In this document: piece after piece, positions 1 to 12,595 of the stretch
Layout of the letters: every line of letters begins with the position of its first letter
Numbering within the stretch: the first letter of the stretch is position 1
Origin: Solenopsis invicta
Taxonomy: Eukaryota; Arthropoda; Insecta; Hymenoptera; Formicidae
Direction: 5' to 3'
Assembly: GCF_016802725.1 (NCBI RefSeq)
Contig: NC_052666.1
Coordinates: 12,417,375 to 12,481,374, forward strand
DNA length: 64,000 nucleotides
Made by a program: the position numbers and the translations under genes
Notes under the pieces: model-generated
What the model saw: the letters and a program-made list of their open reading frames with translations, nothing else
What the model was told of the DNA's origin: nothing
Database searches by the model: none

Positions 1-588
1 TCAAGAACTTGCAATGCATCAGTTACAAATTTATCCATAAATAAATTAATGTCACCTGGTTTTCTTTCTCCTATAAATACTCACTATTTCAGGTTTGCTG
101 TAACTTATATTACTTAGTGTAATTTGAATCAACCAAATTTGCGTTGTTCCACATTTGTTTACTTTCGTGCCACCGGTACTCCAGTCTATTTCAAGAACGG
201 AAGGAATTTGATTCGGTGAAGTTTCCCTAAAAATGTTATTAATGCCTGTTTCGAAACCAATATGAAGGTATTGACCTGGATACATTGAACGAACTGGAAT
301 TTTGTCACGCGGCGTGTTAAATAATGATCTTGTATATTTTGGTAAAAACGTATGACATTTATGTGATTGTAATGTATTTAAGATTATAATTCCTTGTGAA
401 TGAGTCAGATTACATTTTATAAACGTTGATGCTAAAGATTCTTGAAATGTCTGATTTACAGTGCACAAAGATACGTCATTATTACTAATTGTACTACTAT
501 AATTATTGTTTACGATTGATATGTCATTGACTTCAAGATTTTGCTCACTTTCGATATGCATTAAATTAGTGCTCGGAATTAGTGGCAC
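1..588 (-). pseudogene. N-terminal part of a CACTA-like (Transposase_21-type) transposase, broken
   Basis: A 178-residue open frame on the minus strand aligns by eye with the transposase at 46650-47090. Both have a helical stretch ending in a short Leu/Ile-rich block, then a Pro-Lys-x-x-R (here LPKYTRSLFNTPR) segment and a Pro-Gly-x-Tyr-x-His-x-Gly motif. The frame stops near position 50. The next residues of the family (ERKPGDINLFMDKFV, matching GKPENPNEYLKEFV of the other copy) continue in a different frame down to position 1, so there is a frameshift near 60-90. The rest of the protein would lie to the left of the window. Family placement is inferred from motif order; I could not run a domain search. 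Confidence 0.6.
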
Positions 589-949
589 ATTTCGAGCCGA
601 TTTCCGAGGCGACGCCTACTGTCTCTCCTCGAGTCCCTCACTCCGCTCGCGACTCTACAGCTGAGCTGTCGGCCGCACGACAAATGTTGTAGGCTCAGGA
701 GCCTAGAGCGTCACTTGTAAAAGAAATAGTCTAGGGCCTAGACCTAGAAATAATTATTATTTTCATAAATAATTATAGAAAAATTTAATATTAATGTATG
801 TAATATATACATATACTATAATATACATATATTATAATAATATATTTCCCCAAAATGTATAATTAAAAAATTAAAATTTTAAATTAAAATCTGAACAATA
901 GTTTTCCACATTACCCATGAGGTACTATTGCAAATGCGTTTTTTTTTTT
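589..949. other. Gene-free spacer, CpG-rich then AT-rich
   Basis: The first 170 bases (about 590-760) are GC-rich with many CpG and CTC/GAG triplets. The remainder is A/T-rich with repeated ATATAC runs. I see no coding potential and no clear terminal repeat. It may be the 5' noncoding part of the broken transposase on its left. Confidence 0.4.
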
Positions 950-2360
950 TAAGTGGTTTCCCCAGTAGGTCTAATCTTATTCCGCTATACCGCTTACGTT
1001 GATTTTCTGGGTCGTTTACATGATTCTACTAAGGATAATATATCTACAAAAATTTTTGAAGAACTAGTTCGCATGAGAGAGGACAATGATGTATCGTTCA
1101 AAAAAGAACGTTTATCCGTTTTTATAAATTTTATTTTTACAAAAGAACATTTACACAAATATGTGGACCCAAAAATTCGCAGACTAAAAATTCTAAGACG
1201 TGGATAACGCAATGCATCTAAAATTTTTAAAAATTTGACTCCTTTTTCTAATCGCGCTTGTAAAGTAATGTCAGACTGCAAATCACAAAGTTCTTCTTGA
1301 TATTCGAGACTTTGGTCTTGAATTTGTATAGTGAGAGGATTCTCAAAAAGTATAAAATCTTTTTTTAGCATTTCAAAATCACTAAAATGCTTATTAAATT
1401 GATTAAGAAATCAATTGAATTAATGTGATTTTTGAAATTAGATCTTATGCCATGTTTTTCAAAAAGAATCTGACAAGAAAGGAAAAAATAAAAAATATTA
1501 TTTTTTAGATGATTATTAAGTAAGAGCAATTTTTTACAAAAAGAATCTACATGACTAAAAAATTGCGAAATAATTTGGTCTATCTTTTGCAACTTTAGAT
1601 TTAAAATATTTAATTGATTAGTTACATCAATAATTAAGGCAAGTTTACACGAGTCTAAATCTTCAAAAAAATATTTAAATTTATTAGATTTTTCAAGTAA
1701 TTGTTCTTGCAAGAAAAGGAAGATCTCTTTTCTTAATGCAAAGGACTTCTCTAAACATTTTCCTGCACTGAGCCATCAAACTTCACAATGTAAAGGTACA
1801 TCTTTATAAATAGCATTATGTTCCTTGAGAAAGTGTTGAAACTTTCGATGGGAGAGGAATTTGTTAACGCCTTTAATTAAATTTGTAATTCTTGTCACAG
1901 TTTGCATTGCCGTGGATAGTTTAACATTTCTTTCACATAATGCTTCTTGATGAATTATGCAATGCATAACAGGAAATTTTAAATCTCGTTGTTTTAACTG
2001 CCCGAAAAATTCATTTTTTGAACCTATCATTGCTTTTGCGCAATCAGTAACGATAGCTGAACATTTAGAAAAATCGATACTAAATTTTTGTAACGTTTTA
2101 TTGGCAGCATTAAAAATATCTCTAACTGTTGTTCTATTATGTAGTGGGACAAAATCTATGCGCTCCTCAACACGTGAAAAAGCGTTTTGAATGATTCGAG
2201 CAAAAATACTCAATTGACTCACCTGCCGTATATCGGCGCATCGTCTAAACATAACAAAAAAAAGCACAAGATTCTAGTAAAAATTTTAATTTTGTTTCTA
2301 ATGAAGAAGCAATATCACCTATTCGAGATTTAACTGTCTTGTCACTTAAAGCAAAGCCTT
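950..2360 (-). pseudogene. hAT transposase relic (GTF2IRD2/ZBED-like type), copy 1
   Basis: Read right to left on the minus strand, three frames carry consecutive parts of one hAT-type transposase. The RNase H-like core is at 2358-1776 (VSQLSIFARI, VPLHNRTT, AKAMIGSKNEFFGQLKQ, VMHCIIHQEALC, FLSHRKFQHFL). A helical stretch follows at 1712-1365 (FLQEQLLEK, LNLKLQKIDQII). The C-terminal dimerisation region is at 1371-994 (YQEELCDLQSD, GSTYLCKCSF). Frame changes near 1775 and 1370 and the lack of an N-terminal BED finger show that it is dead and truncated. These motifs are typical of the hAT branch that gave rise to vertebrate GTF2IRD2 and ZBED5-like proteins. No terminal repeat or 8-bp target duplication was found. 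Confidence 0.8.
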
Positions 2361-3340
2361 CCAACCGGTCACGTGACTGTTTCCCTACCAAGATTTCGTA
2401 GGTAAGCGTTCCCCGCTTGAAGTTACCCCCTCTCTTGACTGCTTTCTATTCCTCATACCGCGCACTCTCAGGGCCGGCGCAAGCAAATTTTTAATTTGTC
2501 TGAAAGCACATTAACAAGAGAACATCAAATAAAGATTTAAAAATTAATTTTCTATTCTTAATAACAATTGCAGTCGTTTCTGTCAAGTTTAATCTCTTTC
2601 AAAACGTACTTTATATCAATTTAGAGAAATTGTACCAAAAAAATTAATAAAATCCTAATCTAAATGGGATCAGATAGTTGTTTATTTCTCGGTGCTATCT
2701 ATTATATTTTTAATATCATTGTTTTCAAAATTGTGATAGTTATTATACAGGGTGTCTCCATAAATAGCTATCTCTTTTTATGGTATTTCGTATACTAACA
2801 GAGACCTGTTCAAAATAGTACTAAATTAACTAGTTTGAATTAACTTTATTGTGAGAATAGTGATTACTTAGAAAAATAATACATGTTAAAGAATAAAAAG
2901 ATATAATTTTTACACAGTAAAGTGCATTTTTTAATAAAAAGTTGTAATATATATTTTTAAACATAGTATATCAATGTACGAAATAACAAAATTATTTTAC
3001 ATATATAAGTTATGTCAGATTGAAATTTCGGTTTAAAATAGAAATCCCGCTCTCTGTCTTGCCCAGAACCAACGACGTGGACGTGGGTGCTGGTTCTTTT
3101 TTTTAAACATTTTTATTTTTTATTATTTCTTTTTAGTTTTTTAATTTATTATGTTTATTATATTATATAATATTTTTATATTTTTTGTTTAATTTTTATA
3201 TTTCTTTCATTATTTGTTTTCTTAAATTTGTAATTGTATTACTTATTTCTTAGAAATGAAACAAAGTAAAAAGTACAAAATGAATAATTAAATTTCTAAC
3301 GTCAATGTAACACTTGCGAATGTTCTGCATTTTCTACAAG
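2361..3340. other. Gene-free stretch with a possible hAT end and a Tc1-like end motif
   Basis: At 2469 the sequence CAGGGCCGGCGCAAG resembles the CAGGG-type terminal repeat of hAT elements and could be the left end of hAT copy 2, which reads on the minus strand to about 6057. I could not find its partner end. At 2745-2760 TACAGGGTGTCTCC resembles a Tc1/mariner end. The rest is AT-rich with no coding potential. Confidence 0.35.
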
Positions 3341-3350
3341 AGCTGAGATA

Positions 3351-6057
3351 TCAATATCCATCGGAGTAACAGCAAATCGCTGAATGTATCAATAGTGAAG
3401 TACACCTCAAAAACTTAACATGTTTCATGATTGAAAATGCACTTTCACAGTTATATGTAGATCCGGACATAGAACAAATCTTAAGTCCAAGATCTTTAAG
3501 ATTTGGATATTTATCTTTTAATAAGATCTTAAAAAATTCTAATCCTACTTCAGTCTTGGAAATCATAAATTTATTTGCTTGTAAATCACATAATTCTTGT
3601 CTATATTTTATTTGTTGATCTTCAATTTTGATTTTTATAGGATTATTGAAGATACGTAATTCTTTTTTTATTACATCAAAATCTTTAAAGCAAATTTTAA
3701 ATTCATCAGTGACATATTTCAATGTTTCTAAAACTATATAATAAAATCAGATTTTTCGTCGACTTCTTCCAGTTCATCCAGATCTTTTATAATTTCTTTA
3801 CAACAAAAAAATGGTGTAATTTGTTTTTAGATATTTTAATTACAAATAGATTTATTTTATTGCAAAATCCATTAATATTGGTTATTAACCCTTAAACACA
3901 CCGATCCTGTAAAATTACACCGATCTTATAAAAGTACGGAAACATATTTTTAGGTTTGGGAGACTTTTTCAACTTTGAAAAGCTATAACTTTGATTACAA
4001 TCAATATTTTTCTACGATTTTTTTTAAAACAAAAGTTTAAAATCTCAGGAGTGTGACTGCACAATCGGCATTGCCGAAAAATAATTTATTGTGAATTTAT
4101 GAAAGAAAAACCATTAAGCAAAAATGAAAAATGGGTCAAAAATCCACTTTTTCTTCAAAAAATTATATCTTCGCAACAAAAAACGTTTAAGGACTTTCAA
4201 ATACGGCGTTTTAAAGCTAAAGAATCACATTTTTTAAATAAAATTTGGCAAAGTTATCCTTTTTAAAAAGTATAATTATGTAACATGGAGAATATGAGGT
4301 ATTTTTGGGCATCTAAAAATCTACTTAAAAAAAAAATCATATTTTTGCAACAAAAAACTTTGAAGAACTTTACAATACGGCGTTTTAAAGCTAAAGATTC
4401 ATACTTTCAAAAAAAATTATATCATTGTCATTTCTATTAACAATTGTACTTATGTAACAAGACGAATATGAGGTATTTTTGATTAAATCGTGTCTAAAAT
4501 TGAAAATTGATGTGTTTCATGATATATTTCGAAAAAACTCCCTTTTCTACAGCATTTTATAGTATCCTAACTTTAGACAGAGTATATGCAAGTAACATCC
4601 GCAAACCGACCTGTTCGAACATATTTTGTCCACCTCTTTTATGTAAAATACTCATAAAGAAAAGTTTTACTTACTATATGGGTCGCATTGACCCTAACAA
4701 AACTTTGCTGCCGTGCCGTGTTCGAATTCTAGTTGACCAAAAAAGTTGATCAACCATATCAATCGAAAGAGAAGATTTCAAACTTTTTTTACGTTGGTTC
4801 GAACTTCCTATCTTATTCCATCTTCACATAACAAGCGTTCAAAACTTCATATGGGGTCTCTCAGACTCATTTACGTGTTTAAGGGTTAAATCAGAAATGG
4901 TTTGTTTGCATTTTTGAAATTGTAAATTTAAAACGTTTAAATGATTAGTCATATCTGTTAAAAAAAGCTATTTTTTTTTAAAATTGGTACTTTTAAATTT
5001 ATTTTGCAACTCTAATAAGTCTTTTAGAACATGACGTTCCAAAAAGTCTAGAATTTCTTTTCGAAGCGCAAAAAAACGTTGCAAATATTTTCCTGCACTT
5101 AGCCATCTAATTTCGAAATGCATTAACAGATCTGGATAACTAGCATTAACTTTGTCTAAAAAGTATTTGTAATTTACGACGGGAAAGGGTTCTGTTATCG
5201 TCTCTAATAATATTTGTAATTTTGATTACAGTTTTCATTGTATCAGATAATTTAAGCGCTTTTTGCATATAAAACTTTCTGACGGATTATACAATGAAAC
5301 ATTAAACATTTTACATCATTTTCAAAAAGTAATCCCTTTAGACCAGTTTTGGATCCAATCATTGCTGGTGCTCCGTAATAGAACAATAGCAGAACATTTA
5401 TCAAAAAGCCAACAAATTTTTTTACTTGTTCTTTTAATGCATTATAAATATCGATTCTTTTTGTCGTATCGTGTAATGGAACTAAAGTTAACAAATCTTC
5501 ATAAATAGAGAAATCGTGTTGGATAATTCGTATAATATTGAAAGCTGACTTACGTCAGAATTATTAGTGTTGTCGTCCAAACAAAGGGAATAGTATTTAC
5601 ACGTCGTTAACAAGTTTTTTAATTTTTTTTCAAGATAATTACCAATATCATGGATTCTTCGTGAAACTATTGGTGGCGATACGATGTTAAAGTATTGTAC
5701 AGTTTCATGAAAATTAAACGTTTTTGCCATTTCTATGGCTTCTTTTTTTATGACATTTCCAGTAAAGAAACTTTTTTTGCGAGCTGCAAGTAGAGCAATG
5801 GCATAAGAAGCAGTTAGAGATTGTTTTGATAAATTTATATTTCTGTCGATATCAACATGTTTTTGTGATGTTGCATGTTTAAGTTTTAATTCTTGTATTA
5901 ATTTTGATTTTTCTTCGTTACTATAATTTTCATATTTTATTTTGTGACAAAGATTATAGTGTCTTTTAATATGAAATATTTCTGTACGTGACAAAATTTT
6001 GGAACAAATGAGACACTGTGGTTGTTTGTGATTATTAAGAATAAAAAAAATAATCAT
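3351..6057 (-). pseudogene. hAT transposase relic (GTF2IRD2/ZBED-like type), copy 2
   Basis: A second, less truncated copy of the same transposase type lies on the minus strand. The N-terminal part (6057-5488) keeps a BED-like zinc finger (CLICSKILSRTEIFHIKRHYNLCHK region, C-x2-C with H-x3-5-H/C) and the core start (CLDDNTNNSDVSQLSI, where the family usually has DESTDV). The middle (5494-4890) has VPLHDTTK, GAPAMIGSK and CLMFHCIIRQ. The C-terminal dimerisation part (3722-3351) has YRQELCDLQANK and SGSTYNCESAFSIMK. The gene is interrupted at 3885-4889 by a TTAA-flanked MITE and carries frameshifts near 5490, so it cannot make a complete protein. Confidence 0.82.
3885..4889. mobile_element. piggyBac-type nonautonomous element (MITE) inside hAT copy 2
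   Basis: The insert is bounded by TTAA on both sides (3885-3888 and 4886-4889). Its 997-bp body starts CCCTTAAACAC and ends GTGTTTAAGGG, a perfect 11-bp terminal inverted repeat. TTAA target duplication and a CCC start are hallmarks of piggyBac. Internally there are two copies of a roughly 165-bp unit (about 4165-4320 and 4340-4480) sharing the words ACGGCGTTTTAAAGCTAAAG and GAATATGAGGTATTTTTG. No transposase is encoded, so mobility would depend on an element elsewhere. The hAT gene resumes in register of motifs on either side. Confidence 0.85.
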
Positions 6058-6797
6058 TTGCCCATTCTGTTAGCTGCAATTGCTTATTTTTTACTCTTCT
6101 TGCGATTTCAATTTTTGCCAAATAAATTTTAATATTTTATTTAAATTTTTGAAATTTTTTTTTGGCCGAAATATGTAGCTGAGCTCACTGCAAATCGAAG
6201 TGCGTTAATTTAACATATTTTATCTGTGTCATTTTAAGATTACACGTTTATTTTAAAATTACACGTGTTATTTAAACACATGTAAGTGTGTAATAACTTT
6301 ATTTTACACGTATCATGTGTTTTACAAAGCTTATGCGTCTGAAGACGTGTAATAAAATAAAACATTTCATTGCTTAAAACGTTTTTATAAATTTTAAACG
6401 TGTTATAAGAAAACATTTTTCTTGTTTTACATGTTTAGGAGAGCAACACGTTTTATTAACACATTTATTGTTAGACAAATACATATAAAAACTGTTAATA
6501 TGGTAACTATTATATATTTTTCATTTGATATAACTCATACATTTTTAGATAATCGGTGATTTGTAAGTAAATCTTTCACAATATAGATTTTTTAGTTTTT
6601 AAATAAAAATATATATTAAATTTTTTAAACAACTTAAAATTTTTAATGTAAGTATGTATTAAACATTTATAAAGTAATATTTTTAATATTTTATCGGTTT
6701 TACCAAAATTTTAGTTTATTTTATGAATGAATTTATTACTTTACGACGTTTTATCTAAATACAAAAAATATTATTCAATAAATATAAGTATAAAAGT

Positions 6798-9700
6798 TTA
6801 TCCGAAAAACTCCACTCGTTCATGATTAATTAGTGGTACATAATTATTTCCTAATAATCTAAAAACTGACAAAGGATGTGGAAAAATAAAATTATTTACA
6901 TTTTTTACACACTTTTCACAAGTTCTGATAACACAGTATGCATTATACTTCCACTCATAATACTTGGTTTGTAATATTGTAATTACAAATAATTTAACAT
7001 CATCTTGAACAAACATGTCATCTATTTCTCCGAATTGAGGCAATTCGTTATCGTCAGATTTTAACAATAATATTCTTTTTGGGCGATATGTTGTACCATG
7101 AACAATTATTTTAGATGAGCGCATTAATTTATACGTAAACCATTCTGCTTCATTAATTATCCCACGAAATATTTCTGCATAAGGAAGATTGCAAACTAAT
7201 GTAGTTTCTCCTGGAGATACATAATCACCTTTATACAAAAATTTTTTTGATGGCATACCAGGATAAACAGCCAGTCTAGAGCACATACGTGATTGATGCC
7301 GATAAGATAATGTTAATGCCATATTTTTAAACGATTTTACCACTGGGACAAGAGATTTAAAATATGAATGGCAAGCTTCAAAACGAAAACACCATGATTG
7401 TCTAGCAGGTCCAAACATTCTTATATATTGTGGCATGTGTATTAAAAAATGAAATTTGGGTACAAGACAATTTGGATATAAATTTTTGAAATGAATTAAG
7501 AAAGTTTCAATAATTCTTTTCAATAAAGCGATAGAACATTCATGAATTTCATATGCTAAAGTAATGTTCATAATTTGCAATAAAAGAACGAAACAATAAG
7601 TGTGCTGTGTAATTCCTTCTGTATTACAATCATTTATCCATTTACCAATCAAAAATAATAATGTGTGAGCGAGTGCAAACAACTGTCCTGCTTTTTGACG
7701 TAAACAAGCAGTTTCTGTTATATGTTCACGTTGTATGAGACCTGGTTTATCAGTTTTGAAATGTTGAAAATCAAATGTAGTGATAGCGTTATTAAAATCA
7801 TCAATAGTAAATAAATTTTCGTCAACAATGCAATATCGTAAAAAATTCCTTATCATAATTTCTAACGGTCCTTCAATTATGACATGCATAGCATCTTGAG
7901 GAAAACATAAAGTAACATCTATGTATGGACTTAATAACAAGGGACTTTTTGTATTAACACCATACATTTTTTGCCAAAAATTTCTAGCTGCCTTTGTTAT
8001 TGTTGAATCTGTTATTGCCTCAGTATGTAACTTATGATCAAGTTTATTTCGTAGTATAAAATTCTCTTCACGAAATCCATCTTTCCATTCATCCATTGTC
8101 ACCATACATGTACGACATAATCGATAAGCAGACACAGACTCTTTGAAACCTCCTAATAATGCTGCAGCAGGAGTATCACAAGCACAAAACAGTAAAGAAC
8201 CTTTAAAATTTTTAACGTTACCCCTCACTTTAACATTTATGCCTTCTGATTCTAACGTTCTAATGTCTCTCATAAATGGTTCCAACATTTTATCTAAAGC
8301 ACCAGGTTTTTTTAAATATTGCGTTTTCGTAATGCCATATAACTGAAAAGCATTCAGACTAGATCGTAATTCCGGATGTATATTTCCAAGTGTCCAGTAA
8401 AACATTGACATTTTATGAAGTTTAGATGATCCCCCAAGAGGATTAGTAATACCAAGATCATCATAATAAAATATTATAGCTAATGATTTGTTATGATTAC
8501 GGAAAAAATCGCTCTCACGATAGTGAGACCCATCTAATACAGTACGATATAGTCCATCTATATGTTGTTTAGGATTCTCGATATTCGACAATATTTGCTC
8601 GTTCATTATAAGATTTTTCAAATTGTCTAAAAACGGAATTATATATGCATCATAAGTTACATCGATGATTTCTGGAGGAATATTTGTTAAATTATTTTTT
8701 TTCTTCCATTTTGTATCAGTCCCGAGAGAAATTTTTGTTGAAGGTATCATACCAAATTGTTCGATAAGTATTTTATCCAACTGTCCTCTTGTTTTAACGT
8801 TAGAAAAAATTTTATCAGAAGGATATTTTTCCGTATATATGTTTTCAATATCCTTAAAATTAATTAAATTTGTTTCAGGGTCACTTATTTGCTTAAGTTC
8901 TCTCTAGAAACATAAAATAGAGTTATATACATTTGTATATATAAATATTTATACATAATTTAAAAAATATAAAACTTACTAATATGATATTTGAATATAC
9001 TTCGACAAAATTTGTAACGCCATCAATTATTTGTTCCATAGCTGTATGAGAGAGATTACAGTTTTCACGTACGTTAATAATAAATTGTACTGCATTCCAT
9101 TGAAGTACACTTAAAGCTGGTGTTTGCATTGGTTCATCGTCTTCATCAGCACATTTAAAAATTTTATGTAGAAAAGAATAATCAGTTATAACAGAAAAAA
9201 TACTAAAATAAATAAATAAAAGAATACTAAAGTAATATTAAAATAAATAGTAGTACTTGTGTTACAATTTTTTTTCAAAATGCATTTAAAATTTTTTACT
9301 TAGAGTCAGTTAAATATTCAATGCAATAATAGTCTCCAGCATCACAGGATATGTAGCACTGCATCCATGATAATTAGATTTAATCAAAATACTCTCAATT
9401 TTAATTTAATTATTTTGTTAAAATATTTTATAGTATATTACATTTAAATAATTGTTCTCATATGCATAAATATATGTTACCTTCAATATTATTTTGATCG
9501 TTATTATAATGTTCATTATCGTTTTCCTGGTTTATTTGAATATTATTTTGTAGATCTCTTTCTTCTAACAGATTTTGATCATCTTGGTCGAATATTTGTG
9601 TATTTGAATGTTGCTGTCGTTGTACATGTTGTTTAAATGATTTCCATTTTCGATATGTAGCACCACATCCATGATAATTACATTTAATCATAAATTGTGG

Positions 9701-9820
9701 ATCATATTTGTGATATCGTATGTAATGGTGAACTAATTCGTCGTTCAAATTACATCGAAAGTAACACATAGTACACGACAATTGGTTTTGTGGTTCTTGT
9801 CTTTCCATGATAATGTACAA
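6798..9820 (-). CDS. CACTA-type transposase, spliced (about three exons)
   Basis: The last exon (8903-6798) is open for 700 codons after a clear acceptor (TTTCTAG). It carries FYYDDLGITNPLGG, DTPAAALLGGF, a zinc-ligand-like CRTCM, PQDAMHVIIEG (Asp followed by Met-His, the likely second catalytic Asp) and KFHFLIHMPQYIRMFGPARQ. The middle exon ends at 8980 at a GTAAGT donor and joins in frame. Its 5' edge is uncertain: the best acceptor, near 9203, leaves the frame off by one relative to exon 1. Exon 1 starts at the ATG at 9808 (an upstream in-frame ATG is at 9820) and ends at 9481 (GTAACA donor). It encodes two C2H2-like fingers (CTMCYFRCNLNDELVHHYIRYH and CNYHGCGATYRKWKSFKQH region), suited to DNA binding. 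The enzyme would cut and rejoin the element ends. I assign it to the CACTA branch from the CACTG termini and the D-x-MH motif. Confidence 0.82.
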
Positions 9821-10193
9821 AATTGATGTTATTTTACCATTTACAAAAATTGCGATTTGTACTGATTTATATATTGCTTACAAATATGTTTAACACAGTA
9901 AACTTATAAACATATTAAACGTACAAATGTTGCGTTTGTTTTCTCGAATATGCCGATATTATTTTTTACACTATAATAATTATTATTCTTTGTTGGACGT
10001 TGTCCGTTGCCTAGATACGCGCAGCAACTCTGCGCGCGCATCAATCTGTCTATCTTGCTCGCACTGCAGTACAGACATGTTAGAACGAGCAAGCGGTTTT
10101 CCCTGGGCAATGTGATCTCTTATTCTGTGTAGTTCTTATGTGCAATTTAAAAGTTTAGATAATTCGTGTAATATTTAGTTTACTTTATTTAAG
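9821..10193. promoter_or_regulatory. Divergent promoter region of the CACTA element
   Basis: The 370 bases between the two divergent start codons (9820 minus and 10194 plus) contain no gene. A CpG-rich core (about 10010-10110, GCGCGCGCATC and related words) sits between AT-rich flanks, a plausible bidirectional promoter. No canonical TATA box or initiator can be assigned with confidence. Confidence 0.45.
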
Positions 10194-12494
10194 ATGGAGA
10201 AGAAAGTGTACTGTGTAATTGGGGAACGTTGTAAACGCATTACATTTTCATCTAACAACTTTATCTCCGACGTTAAAATTGTACGTGATGCTTTCATAAA
10301 AGCCTGCAATAATGATGTAGTATTACGATCAATGATTAATAATAAAGAAATTGTATTACAAAAAAACGATGTCGATCGAAATAATAAATTGTGTGACATC
10401 GAAGAAGATGATGAAATTGAGGACAAAAGTGAGGTTAACATACTTTTGTTTGAAAAACCATCAAGTCTTGTAATCGAATCATCATCACCATCTACTAGTT
10501 TCATTTCTGATATTACTCAAGATATTCCAATTGATGACACATACGGTATAAAAATATTACATTCTGAACCAATTGATATCAAAGTATTACATACTGAACT
10601 AGCTACTGACTTAAATGATTTTACATCACGTAAAATACAAAATTCTCCAGTTTTGACGGAAGGTATTAAAGAAAAGGTAAGATTTTTTTATGTATATAAT
10701 TTATGTGAAAGTATATGAATGTTGTAATATTCAAAATTCCAAGCTGCGCTTGTTATCTACATATATTTTGATTATTGTTTATTTTAATCACATCAGAAAT
10801 TAAATACAGAGAATATGAACATATTTATTTTACAAATAAAAAATAAAAATATTTATTAAACAATTATTTATAAATATTAAATACATTTATAAACAAATTT
10901 AAAGACTTTACTTCAAGAAGACGATAAAGAGAGAGAAGATTATATAGCCACACCGCATACATCTGATGTTCATGATGAACAATCTGTACAAAGTCGAAAC
11001 AAACAAACAGTTATATCTAAGGAGTCATCAGGATCCATACCATATCCAGCAGTATTACCTTCACTATCTTATGATTTACAAATCAAGCTCAAAACTGATG
11101 GTATATTAAAAGCACAACGATATTTTATTGCACATTGGGGGCAATACTTGTGGGAAGCAACAAATACAAAGCCCACAAAGTTAGATTACAGTAATCTTGC
11201 ACGCAGTATTGTGGCTGCATATTCAGAACTTGCCGGTGGCAGAAATGGTTGTGTAAGTATTATTATATGTAATAGTTTATTAACTTCGCAATTTTTAATT
11301 TTTGTTATCATGAAACTTTTATTTTACTAGGAAATTGTTAGAGTTCAATTAAGTACATGGATTCGGAATCATCGAGCCAACATGAAAAAAAATCAGACAC
11401 AAAAAAGAGACTATGAGGGCAAACCCAAAAGTGCAACTACTTTTGCATCTGTCGTTCAAACTTCTACAGCGTAATTTATAAGTCATTTTTAAATTTAGTA
11501 GTAAAAGAAAATAATATATTTATATTTAGTAGTGAAAATCTATTTAAATATATAATTTAATTTTTTAGACCAACTGAATCGGACATAACTAACGCTCTGA
11601 AAGAATTGGAAAAAAAATTTATGGAAAATAACGCGTCACATATAAAGCGACTTTTAAAAATTACAATGCCTGTGCGGAGACAATGGATCGAAAACAAATC
11701 CAATCGAATTAACGAAATTGTTAAAAAATATCCATCTTTACAATATTATGAAATGGTACATCATTTTACTTTTAAAATGTTCTGAAAAATTAATAATAAA
11801 TTGTTGTTCTAATTGTGATACATATAATTATCAACATTGCTGCTATTTTTTAGTTACTTTTTGAATTTTTTAATATGAAGTCCATAACAGAAGAAACTTT
11901 TTTTGAAAAAATTGATGTCATGATTAATAAACAAATACAATATTTTTCTATAAAAGAAGCTGATCAAATATCACAAGTACAAATTTTGGAACGATTGCAA
12001 AAAGAACTTATTTATAAAAAATGCAAGAAAAGATATTCTATGTTATTTATAATAAAAGAGGTGAATATCTTATTACACATTATGTATATAAATCAGTAAA
12101 TAGTTAAAATGTTATTATCAGTATGTAAAATCGTGTAAAATACTATTAATACTATTTGTTCAAAATTTGTTCATAGGTTCTGTGTTCGACTGAAGATCTT
12201 ACAACTTCAGAAAAAGAAGCTCCACGTGCAGTAATATATATGACAAACGAAGAAATTGCATCAGCATATATTGTAGCTGATGAAATAAAAGTTAAAATTC
12301 CACAGCCAACTGTTCATAAGGTCATCGCAGGCCTTTTAAGTGGATATTATGTTTGGCATATGGAATGTCCAAAATCTTACGCAAATATTTTAGAATATAT
12401 GGAACATGAGATTCTGTCTACTTCTTTAAAAAGTCGTTCCACTGTTTTGATGAAATTCGTTCGTGATTGTGATAATTTAAAAACAACAAATTAG
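10194..12494 (+). CDS. Second gene of the CACTA element, six exons, unknown function
   Basis: Six exons can be read directly from splice signals: 10194-10676, 10905-11252, 11331-11470, 11569-11755, 11854-12060 and 12177-12494. Every intron starts GT and ends AG (GTAAGA, GTAAGT, GTAATT, GTACAT, GTGAAT donors) and all five junctions keep the frame, giving 560 residues and a TAA stop. The N-terminal third is acidic and Ser-rich with repeated D/E runs. Exons 2-3 hold a Trp/Arg-rich helical segment (HWGQYLWEATN, LDYSNLARSIVAAYSEL, QLSTWIRNHRANMKK) like the charged C-terminal region of SAM-domain-related 'uncharacterized' proteins of fish and cnidarians. Exons 4-6 are helical. It is likely an accessory transposition protein that binds DNA or the transposase, but no function is demonstrated. 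Confidence 0.85.
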
Positions 12495-12595
12495 ATTTAA
12501 CTATATCTTATATTCAGTATTATTTTTAAATTAGATTTATCTATATCTTATATTCAGTATTATACAATTAGATTTAACTATATCTTATATTCTTA
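12491..12595. repeat. Three tandem copies of a short AT-rich unit
   Basis: The words AGATTTAACTATATCTTATA and TTCAGTATTATT recur three times with a period of about 35-52 bases just after the stop codon of the second CACTA gene. It is a small minisatellite, probably in the 3' untranslated region. Confidence 0.7.

Noticed and set aside
994..1207. A plus-strand open frame over hAT copy 1
   Set aside because: It is the antisense of recognisable hAT dimerisation sequence on the minus strand.
6057..6180. An 8-bp target duplication for hAT copy 2
   Set aside because: The candidate left end at 2469 has no matching right end or duplicated CGCACTCT; the CACTA insertion next to it may have removed it.
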